Origin: CAMAVH01 sp036500145
GTDB lineage: Bacteria > Pseudomonadota > Alphaproteobacteria > SMXQ01
Length of the DNA: 13,968 nucleotides
Assembly: GCA_036500145.1 (NCBI GenBank)
Contig: DASYCO010000027.1
Location: 1 to 13,968, forward strand
Direction of reading: 5' to 3'
Of the stretch, positions 1 to 9,392 are shown piece by piece; positions within the stretch are counted from its first letter, which is position 1, and each line of letters opens with the position of its first letter. The translations under genes were made by a program, and so were the position numbers. The notes below the pieces were generated by a model that worked only from the letters and a program-made list of their open reading frames with translations, ran no database searches and was not told the origin of the DNA.

Positions 1-95
1 ATCACGTCGAACACCTCATCGACGGCCTTCGATGCGTCGGTCTTCGACAGACCAGTGCCGGTCGCAACCGCTGCCACGAGATCGTTCTTATTCAC
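1..95 (-). CDS. hupB: HU-family DNA-binding protein, N-terminal part (cut by window edge)
   Basis: Only the first 31 residues are present. The reading from 95 downwards starts with GTG and gives (M)NKNDLVAAVATGTGLSKTDA followed by SKAVDEVFDV, the typical start of HU, a small dimeric histone-like protein that bends and compacts DNA. A strong Shine-Dalgarno stretch (AGAGGGG) lies about 10 bases before the GTG, which supports this start over any other. It follows lon on the same strand after a 215-base gap that contains its own likely promoter, an order common in Proteobacteria. The DNA-binding arm and the C-terminal half lie outside the window, so HU cannot be strictly told from an IHF subunit, but the N-terminal sequence fits HU better. 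Confidence 0.9.
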   Translation of the reverse strand, partial: MNKNDLVAAVATGTGLSKTDASKAVDEVFDV

Positions 96-164
96 TTGAG
101 TATCCCCTCTGCGAATTTTTGGACGGGTCGCTCGTCGCAAGACCGAAACGATCCGAAGGCGACG

Positions 165-194
165 ACTCTAGATCGGCGCTTTCAGAGGCGTCAA
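165..194 (-). promoter_or_regulatory. Likely sigma-70-type promoter of the HU gene
   Basis: Read on the minus strand, TTGACG (189-194) and TAGAGT (165-170) are separated by 18 bases. They match the -35 consensus at 5 of 6 and the -10 consensus at 4 of 6 positions. The predicted start near 157 would give a leader of about 60 bases before the GTG start at 95. Phased A-tracts lie directly upstream. Confidence 0.5.
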
Positions 195-208
195 TCGCAG
201 AAGCGCAG

Positions 209-244
209 TTTTCCCCAGATTTTTGCCGGTTTTTCGGGCTTTTT
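209..244 (-). promoter_or_regulatory. Four helically phased A-tracts upstream of the HU promoter
   Basis: On the plus strand there are T-tracts at 209-212, 220-224, 230-234 and 240-244, so the A-tracts on the coding strand repeat every 10 to 11 bases. Runs of A5 in phase with the helix are a known cause of intrinsic DNA curvature. The nearest tract lies about 15 bases upstream of the -35 element, in the UP-element range. The tracts stand out in this GC-rich sequence. Confidence 0.55.
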
Positions 245-251
245 ATACGAT

Positions 252-279
252 TGTGGCGGGCCCTTGCGAGCCCGCCACA
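252..279 (-). terminator. Hairpin downstream of lon, possible terminator without U-tract
   Basis: A perfect 10-bp inverted repeat (TGTGGCGGGC, 252-261, with GCCCGCCACA, 270-279) with an 8-base loop starts about 32 bases beyond the lon stop. The tail on the coding strand is A-rich rather than U-rich, so it is not a canonical intrinsic terminator. It could stabilise the mRNA 3' end or act with Rho. Confidence 0.4.
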
Positions 280-310
280 TGTCGCAGTTCAGACGTTTCG
301 TCGCGTCGAA

Positions 311-2719
<2,409 letters not shown>

Positions 2720-2804
2720 GCTCTTCCTTCCACCGCTACGGGCGGCGCTTGGGAAAGGGGCAGGCCTGCCCACACTGGCACAGGCCGACATCCCGGATTG
2801 CGTT

Positions 2805-2835
2805 AAAAGTGGTTCTAAAGACGGCCGGATTCAAG
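2805..2835 (-). promoter_or_regulatory. Candidate heat-shock (RpoH/sigma-32-type) promoter of lon
   Basis: On the minus strand CTTGAA (2830-2835) is followed after exactly 17 bases by CCACTTTT (2805-2812). CTTGAA is the full -35 core of sigma-32 promoters. The -10 part matches only partly (consensus CCCCATnT). The predicted start lies about 75 bases before the lon ATG. Heat-shock control of lon is well known in Proteobacteria, but here it is inferred from the motif alone. Confidence 0.4.
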
Positions 2836-2900
2836 GGCTGCCCGGCGCCGTACCTATTCCCGGCGGGGAAAACGGTGGAAAACCCCATGAACCGCTCCGC

Positions 2901-2922
2901 GGCCGGCACTAGAGGGCCGGCC
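2901..2922 (-). terminator. GC-rich hairpin after clpX, weak terminator candidate
   Basis: GGCCGGC (2901-2907) pairs perfectly with GCCGGCC (2916-2922) around an 8-base loop, about 30 bases after the clpX stop. On the coding strand the first short T run (GGGGTTTTCC) comes only about 14 bases beyond the stem, so termination may be weak and some readthrough into lon is possible. Confidence 0.35.
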
Positions 2923-2951
2923 GGGAGAAACGGCGGACTTCGCCGGCGTGG

Positions 2952-4226
<1,275 letters not shown>

Positions 4227-4253
4227 GGTCGCTCCATCTCGGCCGGATACTCG

Positions 4254-4288
4254 GCCTCCATCTTCATGTTAGACACAGGGTCTGCAAC
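4254..4288 (-). promoter_or_regulatory. Weak promoter candidate for clpX
   Basis: On the minus strand TTGTGT and TAACAT are separated by 17 bases in the stretch just before the clpX leader. The -10 matches 4 of 6 and the -35 only 3 of 6 positions. The -35 lies a few bases downstream of the 4298-4317 inverted repeat, so a protein bound there could act on this promoter. The assignment is tentative. Confidence 0.25.
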
Positions 4289-4297
4289 ACACAACTA

Positions 4298-4317
4298 AAA
4301 TACCAAATGTGGTATTT
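4298..4317. repeat. Perfect 8-bp inverted repeat upstream of clpX (operator-like)
   Basis: AAATACCA (4298-4305) and TGGTATTT (4310-4317) are exact reverse complements around AATG. They form a 20-base AT-rich dyad about 72 bases before the clpX start in GC-rich surroundings. The size suits a dimeric repressor or activator site. A short T run follows on the minus strand, but the stem is too AT-rich to be a good terminator. Confidence 0.5.
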
Positions 4318-4467
4318 GCCGATCTCGGCCCGCCGATAGGCGGCAAATCCACGGCCGACGAGAGCCTCCCCTGCCCGATTCAACGACATCCGCGCGGAGG
4401 CGTTCGCCACAGTATATGGGGTGCCGGCGCCGCATATGAACCGCCGGTCTTGCATGACAGCCGCGCG

Positions 4468-4482
4468 CTAAGATCGGGTTAA
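4468..4482 (-). promoter_or_regulatory. CtrA-like motif, one mismatch
   Basis: On the minus strand the sequence is TTAACCCGATCTTAG, which is TTAA-N7-TTAG and one base off the TTAA-N7-TTAA box bound by CtrA in Alphaproteobacteria. It begins with TTAACC, the better conserved half. It lies about 240 bases before the clpX start, so a direct role at the promoter is uncertain. Confidence 0.25.
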
Positions 4483-4548
4483 GCCGCCGGGCCCTTCCCG
4501 AAAAGCTGGGCGTTTCAGGCCCTTAAGCAGGCTGCGAAACGGGTTTCG

Positions 4549-4587
4549 AAAAAGCGTTCGGGCAGGAACATCGCTGTGTCCTGCCCG
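4549..4587 (-). terminator. Intrinsic terminator of clpP
   Basis: CGGGCAGGA (4559-4567) pairs perfectly with TCCTGCCCG (4579-4587) around an 11-base loop. On the coding strand the stem is followed by AACGC and then TTTTT (4549-4553). It starts about 60 bases after the clpP stop. The 5-base spacer before the U run makes it slightly non-ideal, but it is the clearest terminator of the left block. Confidence 0.7.
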
Positions 4588-4647
4588 TCGCCGTCCCTGC
4601 GCCGCGCGTTTCCGCGCCGCGCGTAGGTATCGTTTCCCGAAGGCGTC

Positions 4648-5289
4648 TCAGCGCGCCGGGGTCTCCGCCTTTTCCGACGACGGACGCTTCACGAACACTT
4701 CGTCGATCAGGCCGAAGGTCTTCGCGTCGTCGGGCGTCATGAAGTTATCGCGGTCCATGGCCTTCTCGATGGCCTCGATCGGCTTGCCGGTATGCTTGGC
4801 GTAGATGCCGTTGAGACGGGCGCGCAGCGAAAGAATTTCGCGCGCCTGGATCTCGATGTCGGCAGCCTGGCCCTGCGCGCCGCCCGAAGGCTGGTGGATC
4901 ATGATGCGCGCGTTGGGCAGCGCGAAGCGCTTCTTGTCCGTGCCGGCCGCGAGCAGCAGCGAGCCCATGGAGGCCGCCTGGCCGATGCAGATCGTGGCGA
5001 TGTCGGGACGGATGTACTGCATGGTGTCGTAGATCGCGAGGCCCGAGGTGACCACGCCGCCCGGCGAGTTGATGTAGAACGAGATGTCCTTGTTCGGATT
5101 CTCGGCCTCCAGGAACAGCAGCTGGGCGCAGATCACGCTCGACATGCCGTCGTCGACGGGGCCGACCATGAAGATGATCCGCTCCTTGAGGAGGCGCGAA
5201 TAGATGTCGTAGGAGCGTTCGCCGCGGTTGGTCTGCTCGACCACCATGGGAACCAGATAGTTCATGTAGGTATCGATCGGATCTCGCAT
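4648..5289 (-). CDS. clpP: ATP-dependent Clp protease proteolytic subunit ClpP
   Basis: ClpP forms the barrel-shaped peptidase that degrades proteins unfolded by ClpX or ClpA. The 213-residue product has the complete catalytic triad: Ser107 in GQAASMGS, His132 in MIHQPSGG and Asp181 in the MDRDNF segment. The Ser-to-Asp distance of 74 equals that in E. coli ClpP. NSPGG (74-78) forms the oxyanion strand, and the LVPMVVEQT-type N-terminal stretch (12-20) corresponds to the axial loop region. ATG 5289 gives the MRDP start common in alphaproteobacterial ClpP. An AAGGCGG ribosome site precedes it at a slightly long spacing. It lies 123 bases downstream of tig and upstream of clpX on the same strand. 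Confidence 0.98.
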   Translation of the reverse strand: MRDPIDTYMNYLVPMVVEQTNRGERSYDIYSRLLKERIIFMVGPVDDGMSSVICAQLLFLEAENPNKDISFYINSPGGVVTSGLAIYDTMQYIRPDIATICIGQAASMGSLLLAAGTDKKRFALPNARIMIHQPSGGAQGQAADIEIQAREILSLRARLNGIYAKHTGKPIEAIEKAMDRDNFMTPDDAKTFGLIDEVFVKRPSSEKAETPAR

Positions 5290-5339
5290 CGGGCGCCGCC
5301 TTCGGAACGAAAAGAGATGAAGTGAGACTATCCGGTTCC

Positions 5340-5380
5340 CACCGCGCGGGAAACGCCCGTGAAGGCGTTACCGCGCGGTG
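5340..5380 (-). terminator. Large GC-rich hairpin between tig and clpP
   Basis: CACCGCGCGG (5340-5349) and CCGCGCGGTG (5371-5380) pair perfectly, with an inner ACGCC/GGCGT stem (5353-5357 with 5364-5368). There is no U-tract on either strand, so it is more likely an mRNA-stabilising or attenuating structure, or a Rho-dependent end, than a simple intrinsic terminator. It ends about 50 bases before the clpP start. Confidence 0.45.
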
Positions 5381-5386
5381 TGTTGG

Positions 5387-5420
5387 AAACCGCTTAGGCC
5401 TAGGTAAACCGCTTAGGCCT
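5387..5420. repeat. 15-bp tandem-type direct repeat over the tig stop codon
   Basis: AAACCGCTTAGGCCT occurs at 5387-5401 and again at 5406-5420, separated by AGGT (19-base period). The second copy contains the tig stop codon and its last codons, and the first lies just downstream. It looks like a small tandem duplication of the gene's 3' end. Confidence 0.7.
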
Positions 5421-6900
5421 TGGCCGCGTCCGCGTCTTCGTCCGGATCGCGCATCAGTTCCTCAGCGGTAACCTTGCGCTCCTCGACCTTGGCCAGCTCG
5501 AGGATGTAGTCGATGACCTTGTCCTCGAAGACCGGCGCGCGGAGCTGCTCGAGGGCGTCCGGGTTCTTCTGGTAGAACTCGAACACCTGACGCTCCTGCC
5601 CCGGGTAGCGGCGCGCCTCGTTGATGAGGGCGCGGTTCAGGTCGTCCTTCGAGATCTCGATGTTGTTGGCGCGGCCCGTCTCGGAGAGCAGCAGGCCGAG
5701 CTTCACGCGGCGTTCCGCGATGGCGCGGTATTCCGCCTTCAGCTTCTCGATCTCTTCCGGCGACTTGCCCTTGAGGACGTCGGTCGCCGGCCCGTGATCG
5801 TGCCCTTCGTGGTCGCCATGATCGTGGTCGTGGTCGTGGTCGTGACCGGCGTGGTCGCCATGGTCATGGCCATGGTGGTCGTGGCTGTGGTCGTGCGACG
5901 GGTCGTCGCAGGTTTCGGCGTCATGCGCAGGCGCCTGGCCCGTCATCTGCTGCCAGATGCCGGCGAACTCGTTGTCGACCAGGCCCTTCGGCGTCTCGAA
6001 GTCGCACTTGTCGGCGAGCTTGTCGAGCAGGTTGCGCTTCACGCGCATGCGCGTGACCTGGCTGTATTCCTGCTCCATGCGCTCCTTGAGGCCCTTGCGC
6101 AGCTCGGCGAGGCTCTCGAAGCCGACGCTCTTGGCGAAGGCGTCGTCGAGCGACGAAACCTTGCGCACGCGCACTTCCTTCACGTCCACCTCGAACTCGG
6201 CGTCCTTGCCGGCGAGGTCGGCGTTGCCGTAGTCGTCGGGGAACTTCACCTTCACGGTCAGCTTGTCGCCGGCCTTGGCGCCATGCATCTGCTCGACGAA
6301 GCCCGGGATGAAGCCGGCCGAATCCATGGCGACCTCGAAGTCCTTGGCGGTGCCGCCGTCGAAGGCCGTGCCGCCGACGCGGCCGATGAAGTCGACCAGC
6401 AGGGCGTCTTCCTTGGTGGCCTGGCGGCCGGCGTCTTCCGTCTTCTCGTAGACGCGGTTGTTCTCGAGCAGGCGGCCGGCGGCCTCGTCGATGGCCGCGT
6501 CGTCGATGGCGACGGTCGGCTTCTCGATCTTGATGTCGCTGAACGACGGCGGCTTGATCTCCGGGATCAGCTCGACGGCGATCGAATATTCCAGGTCGCC
6601 GCCTTCCGCGAACGACTTGATCTCGATGCGCGGCTGCATGGCCGGGCGCAGGCCCTTGCCGTCAAGCGCCTCGCGCGTGCCTTCGGCGACGGCCAATTCG
6701 AGGATCTCGCCCATGAGCGACGGACCGTACTGCTTCTTGAGCAGGGCCATGGGCACCTTGCCAGGACGGAAGCCCGGCTGCTTCACCTTGGCGCTCATTT
6801 CCTGAAGGCGAGCGTTGAGCTTCGTCTCAATGTCCGAAGCCGGAATGCGGATGAGGAACTCCCGCTTCAGACCTTCGCTCGCCGTTTCGGTAACCTGCAT
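5413..6900 (-). CDS. tig: Trigger factor (ribosome-associated chaperone) with His-rich insertion
   Basis: Trigger factor binds ribosomal protein L23 at the exit tunnel and shields nascent chains, and its FKBP-like domain has prolyl isomerase activity. The product is 495 residues, longer than the 432 of E. coli. The ribosome-docking signature GFRPGKVP lies at 43-50 and the FKBP-like domain at about 150-245. The helical C-terminal chaperone domain (about 250-470) is interrupted by a His/Asp-rich segment with 16 His between 336 and 369 (5794-5895). The frame stays open upstream to 7083, but that part reads through the tRNA-Leu gene. ATG 6900 has AGGA about 8 bases upstream and gives the normal MQVTETASEGLKREF start. 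It sits between tRNA-Leu and clpP on the same strand, a standard arrangement. The acidic tail (DPDEDADAA) is common in the family. Confidence 0.97.
   Translation of the reverse strand: MQVTETASEGLKREFLIRIPASDIETKLNARLQEMSAKVKQPGFRPGKVPMALLKKQYGPSLMGEILELAVAEGTREALDGKGLRPAMQPRIEIKSFAEGGDLEYSIAVELIPEIKPPSFSDIKIEKPTVAIDDAAIDEAAGRLLENNRVYEKTEDAGRQATKEDALLVDFIGRVGGTAFDGGTAKDFEVAMDSAGFIPGFVEQMHGAKAGDKLTVKVKFPDDYGNADLAGKDAEFEVDVKEVRVRKVSSLDDAFAKSVGFESLAELRKGLKERMEQEYSQVTRMRVKRNLLDKLADKCDFETPKGLVDNEFAGIWQQMTGQAPAHDAETCDDPSHDHSHDHHGHDHGDHAGHDHDHDHDHGDHEGHDHGPATDVLKGKSPEEIEKLKAEYRAIAERRVKLGLLLSETGRANNIEISKDDLNRALINEARRYPGQERQVFEFYQKNPDALEQLRAPVFEDKVIDYILELAKVEERKVTAEELMRDPDEDADAAKA
5794..5895 (-). repeat. 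His-Asp repeat region inside tig
   Basis: This stretch encodes residues 336-369 of trigger factor and is built from CAC/CAT and GAC/GAT codons giving HD, HDH and HGDH units, including four consecutive HD pairs at 353-360. It accounts for most of the extra length relative to E. coli trigger factor. The low-complexity codon repeat makes it prone to length change by slippage. The segment resembles the metal-binding His-rich tails of SlyD and some metallochaperones, but metal binding here is inference. Confidence 0.85.
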
Positions 6901-6932
6901 GGAATCGTCCTGTCGTTCTCTGGTTTTTTGTC

Positions 6933-6952
6933 GCGCGCCGATGACGGCGCGC
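6933..6952 (-). other. Perfect hairpin in the tRNA-Leu to tig spacer
   Basis: GCGCGCCG (6933-6940) and CGGCGCGC (6945-6952) form an 8-bp stem around ATGA, in the 78-base spacer between the tRNA 3' end and the tig start. An A run, not a U run, follows on the coding strand. It therefore does not look like a terminator and could mark an RNA processing point in a joint transcript. Confidence 0.4.
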
Positions 6953-6978
6953 AGGATGGATGGACTGAAGCTCTCATC

Positions 6979-7062
<84 letters not shown>

Positions 7063-7144
7063 CCCGCGCAGGCCCGGCGGCAAACCGCCGAAGCCGGCAG
7101 GAACCGCGGGTTACCACGAGATCGCCTTGACCCGAAAGGCGGTT

Positions 7145-7173
7145 TCTATAGCACCCGAAGCATGTTTGGGAAA
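7145..7173 (-). promoter_or_regulatory. Weak promoter candidate for tRNA-Leu
   Basis: On the minus strand TATAGA (7145-7150) lies about 85 bases before the tRNA 5' end. A poor -35 candidate, TTTCCC (7168-7173), lies 17 bases further upstream. The -10 is reasonable for a GC-rich genome and no better pair was seen between 7063 and 7200. Confidence 0.3.
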
Positions 7174-7208
7174 CAGGAGAAAGCCGCGCCGCCGAAGGGC
7201 AGCGCGGC
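7167..7208 (-). terminator. Probable terminator of the 86-residue gene
   Basis: GCCGCGC (7183-7189) pairs with GCGCGGC (7202-7208), with an inner GCC/GGC extension. On the coding strand the stem is followed by TTTCTCCTGTTT, a U-rich though broken tail. It begins about 58 bases after the stop at 7266. Confidence 0.5.
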
Positions 7209-7265
7209 ATAGATTGTGTCGCGGCGCCGCCTCCGCAAGGGGCGCCGGAACCGCGCTGGCCGGCC

Positions 7266-7526
7266 TTAGTGGCTGGCGACGCGGGCGATGCGCTCGCGGT
7301 ACTGCTGGATGAAGGCGTCGACCGACAGCATGCGCGGGCCGTCGTGGTGCGGCACGCCGTCGATGCGGCCGAACATCACCTGGTAGCGCACATGCGGGAT
7401 GCCGAACGTATCCTTGTAGAGACTGAGCACTTGAGCCGTCTCGACCGTCCGGTCCATGCGGATGCGCCGATAGACGCACCCCTTTTCGATGGCCGGCTCG
7501 TCACGTTTGAAAAGTTTTGCCAACAT
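7266..7526 (-). CDS. Small hypothetical protein, 86 residues
   Basis: I do not recognise a named family. The product is MLAKLFKRDEPAIEKGCVYR and onwards, with a basic N-terminus, a central ETAQVLSLYKDTFGIPHVRY stretch predicted to form beta strands, and a helical C-terminus. There is no signal peptide, membrane segment or obvious metal site, so it is probably cytoplasmic. It is preferred over the overlapping frames because of its balanced, protein-like composition, while the alternatives are Arg/Ala-rich. The GGGGG stretch before the ATG is rather distant (about 12 bases), so translation initiation may be weak. Its upstream gap contains a CtrA-type palindrome about 65 bases before the start, and a probable terminator follows it. 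I think it is a real conserved gene, but its role is unknown. Confidence 0.7.
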   Translation of the reverse strand: MLAKLFKRDEPAIEKGCVYRRIRMDRTVETAQVLSLYKDTFGIPHVRYQVMFGRIDGVPHHDGPRMLSVDAFIQQYRERIARVASH

Positions 7527-7588
7527 CGCCGAACGATGCCCCCGGAGTTAATGCTAACTGCCTACGCTTACATCCGTAATTGAGAAGA

Positions 7589-7605
7589 TTTAACGACAGG
7601 TTAAA
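7589..7605. promoter_or_regulatory. Perfect CtrA-type box (TTAA-N7-TTAA) within a 17-bp palindrome
   Basis: TTTAAC-GACAG-GTTAAA is an exact dyad. Within it TTAA (7590-7593), seven bases and TTAA (7601-7604) fit the CtrA consensus. On the minus strand it begins TTAACC. It lies about 65 bases upstream of the 86-residue gene, suggesting control of that promoter, or of other events in this AT-rich gap. Confidence 0.5.
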
Positions 7606-7640
7606 GGAAAACAGAAAAGGGGCTGCAATTACAAGCCCTT
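7601..7640 (-). terminator. Probable terminator of the NAD(P)HX repair gene
   Basis: On the coding strand AAGGGCT (7634-7640) pairs with AGCCCCTT (7617-7624) with one bulged base, around a 9-base loop. A U-rich tail, TTCTGTTTTCCTTT, follows. It is about 130 bases beyond the stop at 7767, and its tail overlaps the CtrA-type palindrome. Confidence 0.6.
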
Positions 7641-7692
7641 CCCTGCTTCAATTAAGTTAAAATGCAATCTATCATGCGGCCGTGAGCGGGTT

Positions 7693-7712
7693 TTATCCAC
7701 AGCTTATCCCCA
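7693..7712 (+). promoter_or_regulatory. Two adjacent DnaA boxes
   Basis: TTATCCACA (7693-7701) is the perfect consensus 9-mer bound by the replication initiator DnaA. After two bases it is followed by TTATCCCCA (7704-7712), one mismatch away, in the same orientation. Adjacent same-strand boxes favour cooperative DnaA binding. They lie in the AT-rich gap between 7527 and 7766. Confidence 0.6.
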
Positions 7713-7737
7713 GACTTGTCCGACGGATGGGCGGGAA

Positions 7738-7757
7738 TTGCCGGAAATTACCGGCAA
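7738..7757 (-). other. Perfect hairpin just after the NAD(P)HX repair gene
   Basis: TTGCCGG (7738-7744) and CCGGCAA (7751-7757) pair around a 6-base loop, 9 bases beyond the stop codon. Only a weak TT follows on the coding strand. It may be an mRNA 3'-end stabiliser ahead of the terminator at 7601-7640. Confidence 0.4.
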
Positions 7758-7766
7758 AACCGTCAC

Positions 7767-9293
7767 TTAATTCCCACGAAGCCCGCGTAAAATATGGGGA
7801 ATTTGTTCCGGCAGGTCGTCCGCGATCAGGCCCGGGCCGAAGCCGTCAGCCGCCGCCCCCTGCAACCAGACGGCGGCACAGGCCGCCTCGAATGCCGGCA
7901 TTTTTTGCGCCAATAATCCGCCCGCCAGCCCCGCCAGCACGTCCCCGGCGCCCGCCGTGGCCAGGGCCGGTGGCGCATTGGCGTTGATCGCCGCCCTGCC
8001 GTCCGGCGCCGCCACGACCGTGTCGTACCCTTTCAGGACGACCACCGCCCCGGCCCGCGCCGCCGCCGCGCGGGCGCGCGTGAGCTTGTCGGCGTCCGCA
8101 TCCATGCCGCGGAACAGCCGGCCGAACTCGCCTTCATGGGGCGTCAGCACGCAGGCGCCGGAGGACTCCGCAAGCGCCGCGAACAGCTCGCCGGGCCCCT
8201 GCGGCCGGCTCTGCGCGAAGGTCATGAGCGCGTCGGCGTCGATCACGCAGGGCAGCCCCGCAGCGAGCGCCGCCAGCGTATGGGCGCGCGTCGCCTCGCC
8301 GATCCCGTTGCCCGGCCCGACGACGACGGCCGCCAGCTTGCGCGTCTCCAAGAGACGGATGAAGCCGGCCAGGTCGGCGACGGGAGAGACGATGGCCGAC
8401 AGCAGGTCCGCGGCATAGATCGCCGTCGCCTCGGGCGGACAGGCGAGGCTCACCATGCCGGCCCCTGCCCGCTGCCCGGCCCGCACGGCCAGACGCGCGG
8501 CGCCCGTCATCGCCGCGCCGCCGCAGACCAGAAGATGGCCACGGCTATACTTGTGATCGGTCGGGCCCGGCCAGGGATAGAGGCCGCGCCACAGGCCCGG
8601 CAGATTCTCGAAGGTCTGCGGCGCCAAGGCCGCCAGGGCCTCGGCGGGAATCCCGATGTCGGCCACCGTCACGTCGCCGCACAGGCCGCGGCCGGGCCAC
8701 AGCAGGTGCGCCGGCTTCTTGCGAAAGAACGTCACCGTCGCGTCGGCCCGCACGAACATCTCGCCCAGCGGCGCGCCGCTGTCGCCGGACAGGCCGCTCG
8801 GCAAGTCGACGGCCAGACAAGGCAAGGCGCGCTCGCGCAGCGCCGCGACGACGGCCGCGACCGTGCCGTCGAGCGGCCGCGTCAGCCCTGCGCCGAACAG
8901 CGCGTCGATCGCCAAGTCGTCGTCCTGCAGCGCAGCCGGCGACAGCGGCACGACCTCGCCGCCCCACAGCGCCGCGTGATGCGCTGCGTCGCCCCTAAGG
9001 GCGGCGCGCTCGCCGAGCAGCGCCACGCGCACGGGCCATCCGTCCGCCGCGAGATGCCGTGCCGCGACGAAGCCGTCGCCGCCGTTGTTGCCGGGCCCCG
9101 CGAGCACGACGACCGGCCGGCGCGCCCAGCGGGCGCGCGCCGCGTCCGCCACCGCCTTGCCCGCCGCTTCCATCAAGTCGACGCCGGGAACGGAAGCGGA
9201 CATCGCGAAGGCGTCCGCACGCATCATCTGGGACACGTTCAGCACTTCGCAGCCCTTCGCTTCAGCGCCGTTCGATGGATTCGCCACGCGCAT
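7767..9293 (-). CDS. nnr: Bifunctional NAD(P)H-hydrate epimerase / ADP-dependent NAD(P)H-hydrate dehydratase
   Basis: This repair enzyme rescues hydrated, damaged NADH and NADPH. The N-terminal half epimerises R- to S-NAD(P)HX, and the C-terminal ribokinase-like half dehydrates the S form using ADP. The 508-residue product contains both domains. The epimerase part has NNGGDGF (69-75), IDALFGAGL (about 129-137) and DLPSG (163-167). The dehydratase part has VGPGNG (325-330), TPHEGEF (384-390) and the catalytic-Asp loop GAGD (448-451). The frame is open to 9341, but ATG 9293 has GAGGG five bases upstream and is preferred. A GTG at 9245, closer to the conserved LNVSQMMRADA start, is an alternative. 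It is transcribed divergently from the dadA-like gene, with a 166-base shared upstream region. Confidence 0.93.
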   Translation of the reverse strand: MRVANPSNGAEAKGCEVLNVSQMMRADAFAMSASVPGVDLMEAAGKAVADAARARWARRPVVVLAGPGNNGGDGFVAARHLAADGWPVRVALLGERAALRGDAAHHAALWGGEVVPLSPAALQDDDLAIDALFGAGLTRPLDGTVAAVVAALRERALPCLAVDLPSGLSGDSGAPLGEMFVRADATVTFFRKKPAHLLWPGRGLCGDVTVADIGIPAEALAALAPQTFENLPGLWRGLYPWPGPTDHKYSRGHLLVCGGAAMTGAARLAVRAGQRAGAGMVSLACPPEATAIYAADLLSAIVSPVADLAGFIRLLETRKLAAVVVGPGNGIGEATRAHTLAALAAGLPCVIDADALMTFAQSRPQGPGELFAALAESSGACVLTPHEGEFGRLFRGMDADADKLTRARAAAARAGAVVVLKGYDTVVAAPDGRAAINANAPPALATAGAGDVLAGLAGGLLAQKMPAFEAACAAVWLQGAAADGFGPGLIADDLPEQIPHILRGLRGN

Positions 9294-9320
9294 CGTTCCC
9301 TCGCATTGAAACGCACCCAT

Positions 9321-9349
9321 AAGATAACGAGATGCGAGCAAGCTGTCGC
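9321..9349 (-). promoter_or_regulatory. Weak promoter candidate for the NAD(P)HX repair gene
   Basis: On the minus strand GCGACA (9344-9349) and TATCTT (9321-9326) are separated by 17 bases, each with about 4 of 6 consensus matches. The implied leader is about 20 bases. It is back to back with the dadA promoter. Confidence 0.3.
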
Positions 9350-9392
9350 GGCAGGATCATGGCGCGAAACGGCCTTTTCTTTTTTTACACGT

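Larger units (their letters stand above)
4227..4647. other. clpP-clpX intergenic region (421 bases)
   Basis: There is no convincing gene here. From the clpP side it holds an 11-base direct repeat (GCGCCGCGCGT at 4599-4609 and 4614-4624), the clpP terminator, a short palindrome (CGAAAC-GG-GTTTCG, 4535-4548), a CtrA-like motif (4468-4482), a perfect AT-rich inverted repeat (4298-4317) and a weak clpX promoter candidate. The 63-codon frame on the minus strand at 4264-4455 runs through these elements and looks fortuitous. Confidence 0.6.

Noticed and set aside
4264..4455. A 63-codon minus-strand frame upstream of clpX
   Set aside because: It runs through the palindrome and promoter-like sequences, lacks a good ribosome site and resembles nothing known.
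7111..7479. A 122-codon minus-strand frame overlapping the 86-residue gene
   Set aside because: It is Arg/Pro/His-rich, as expected for an out-of-frame reading. The overlapping 86-codon frame is more protein-like, and this frame passes through that gene's terminator.
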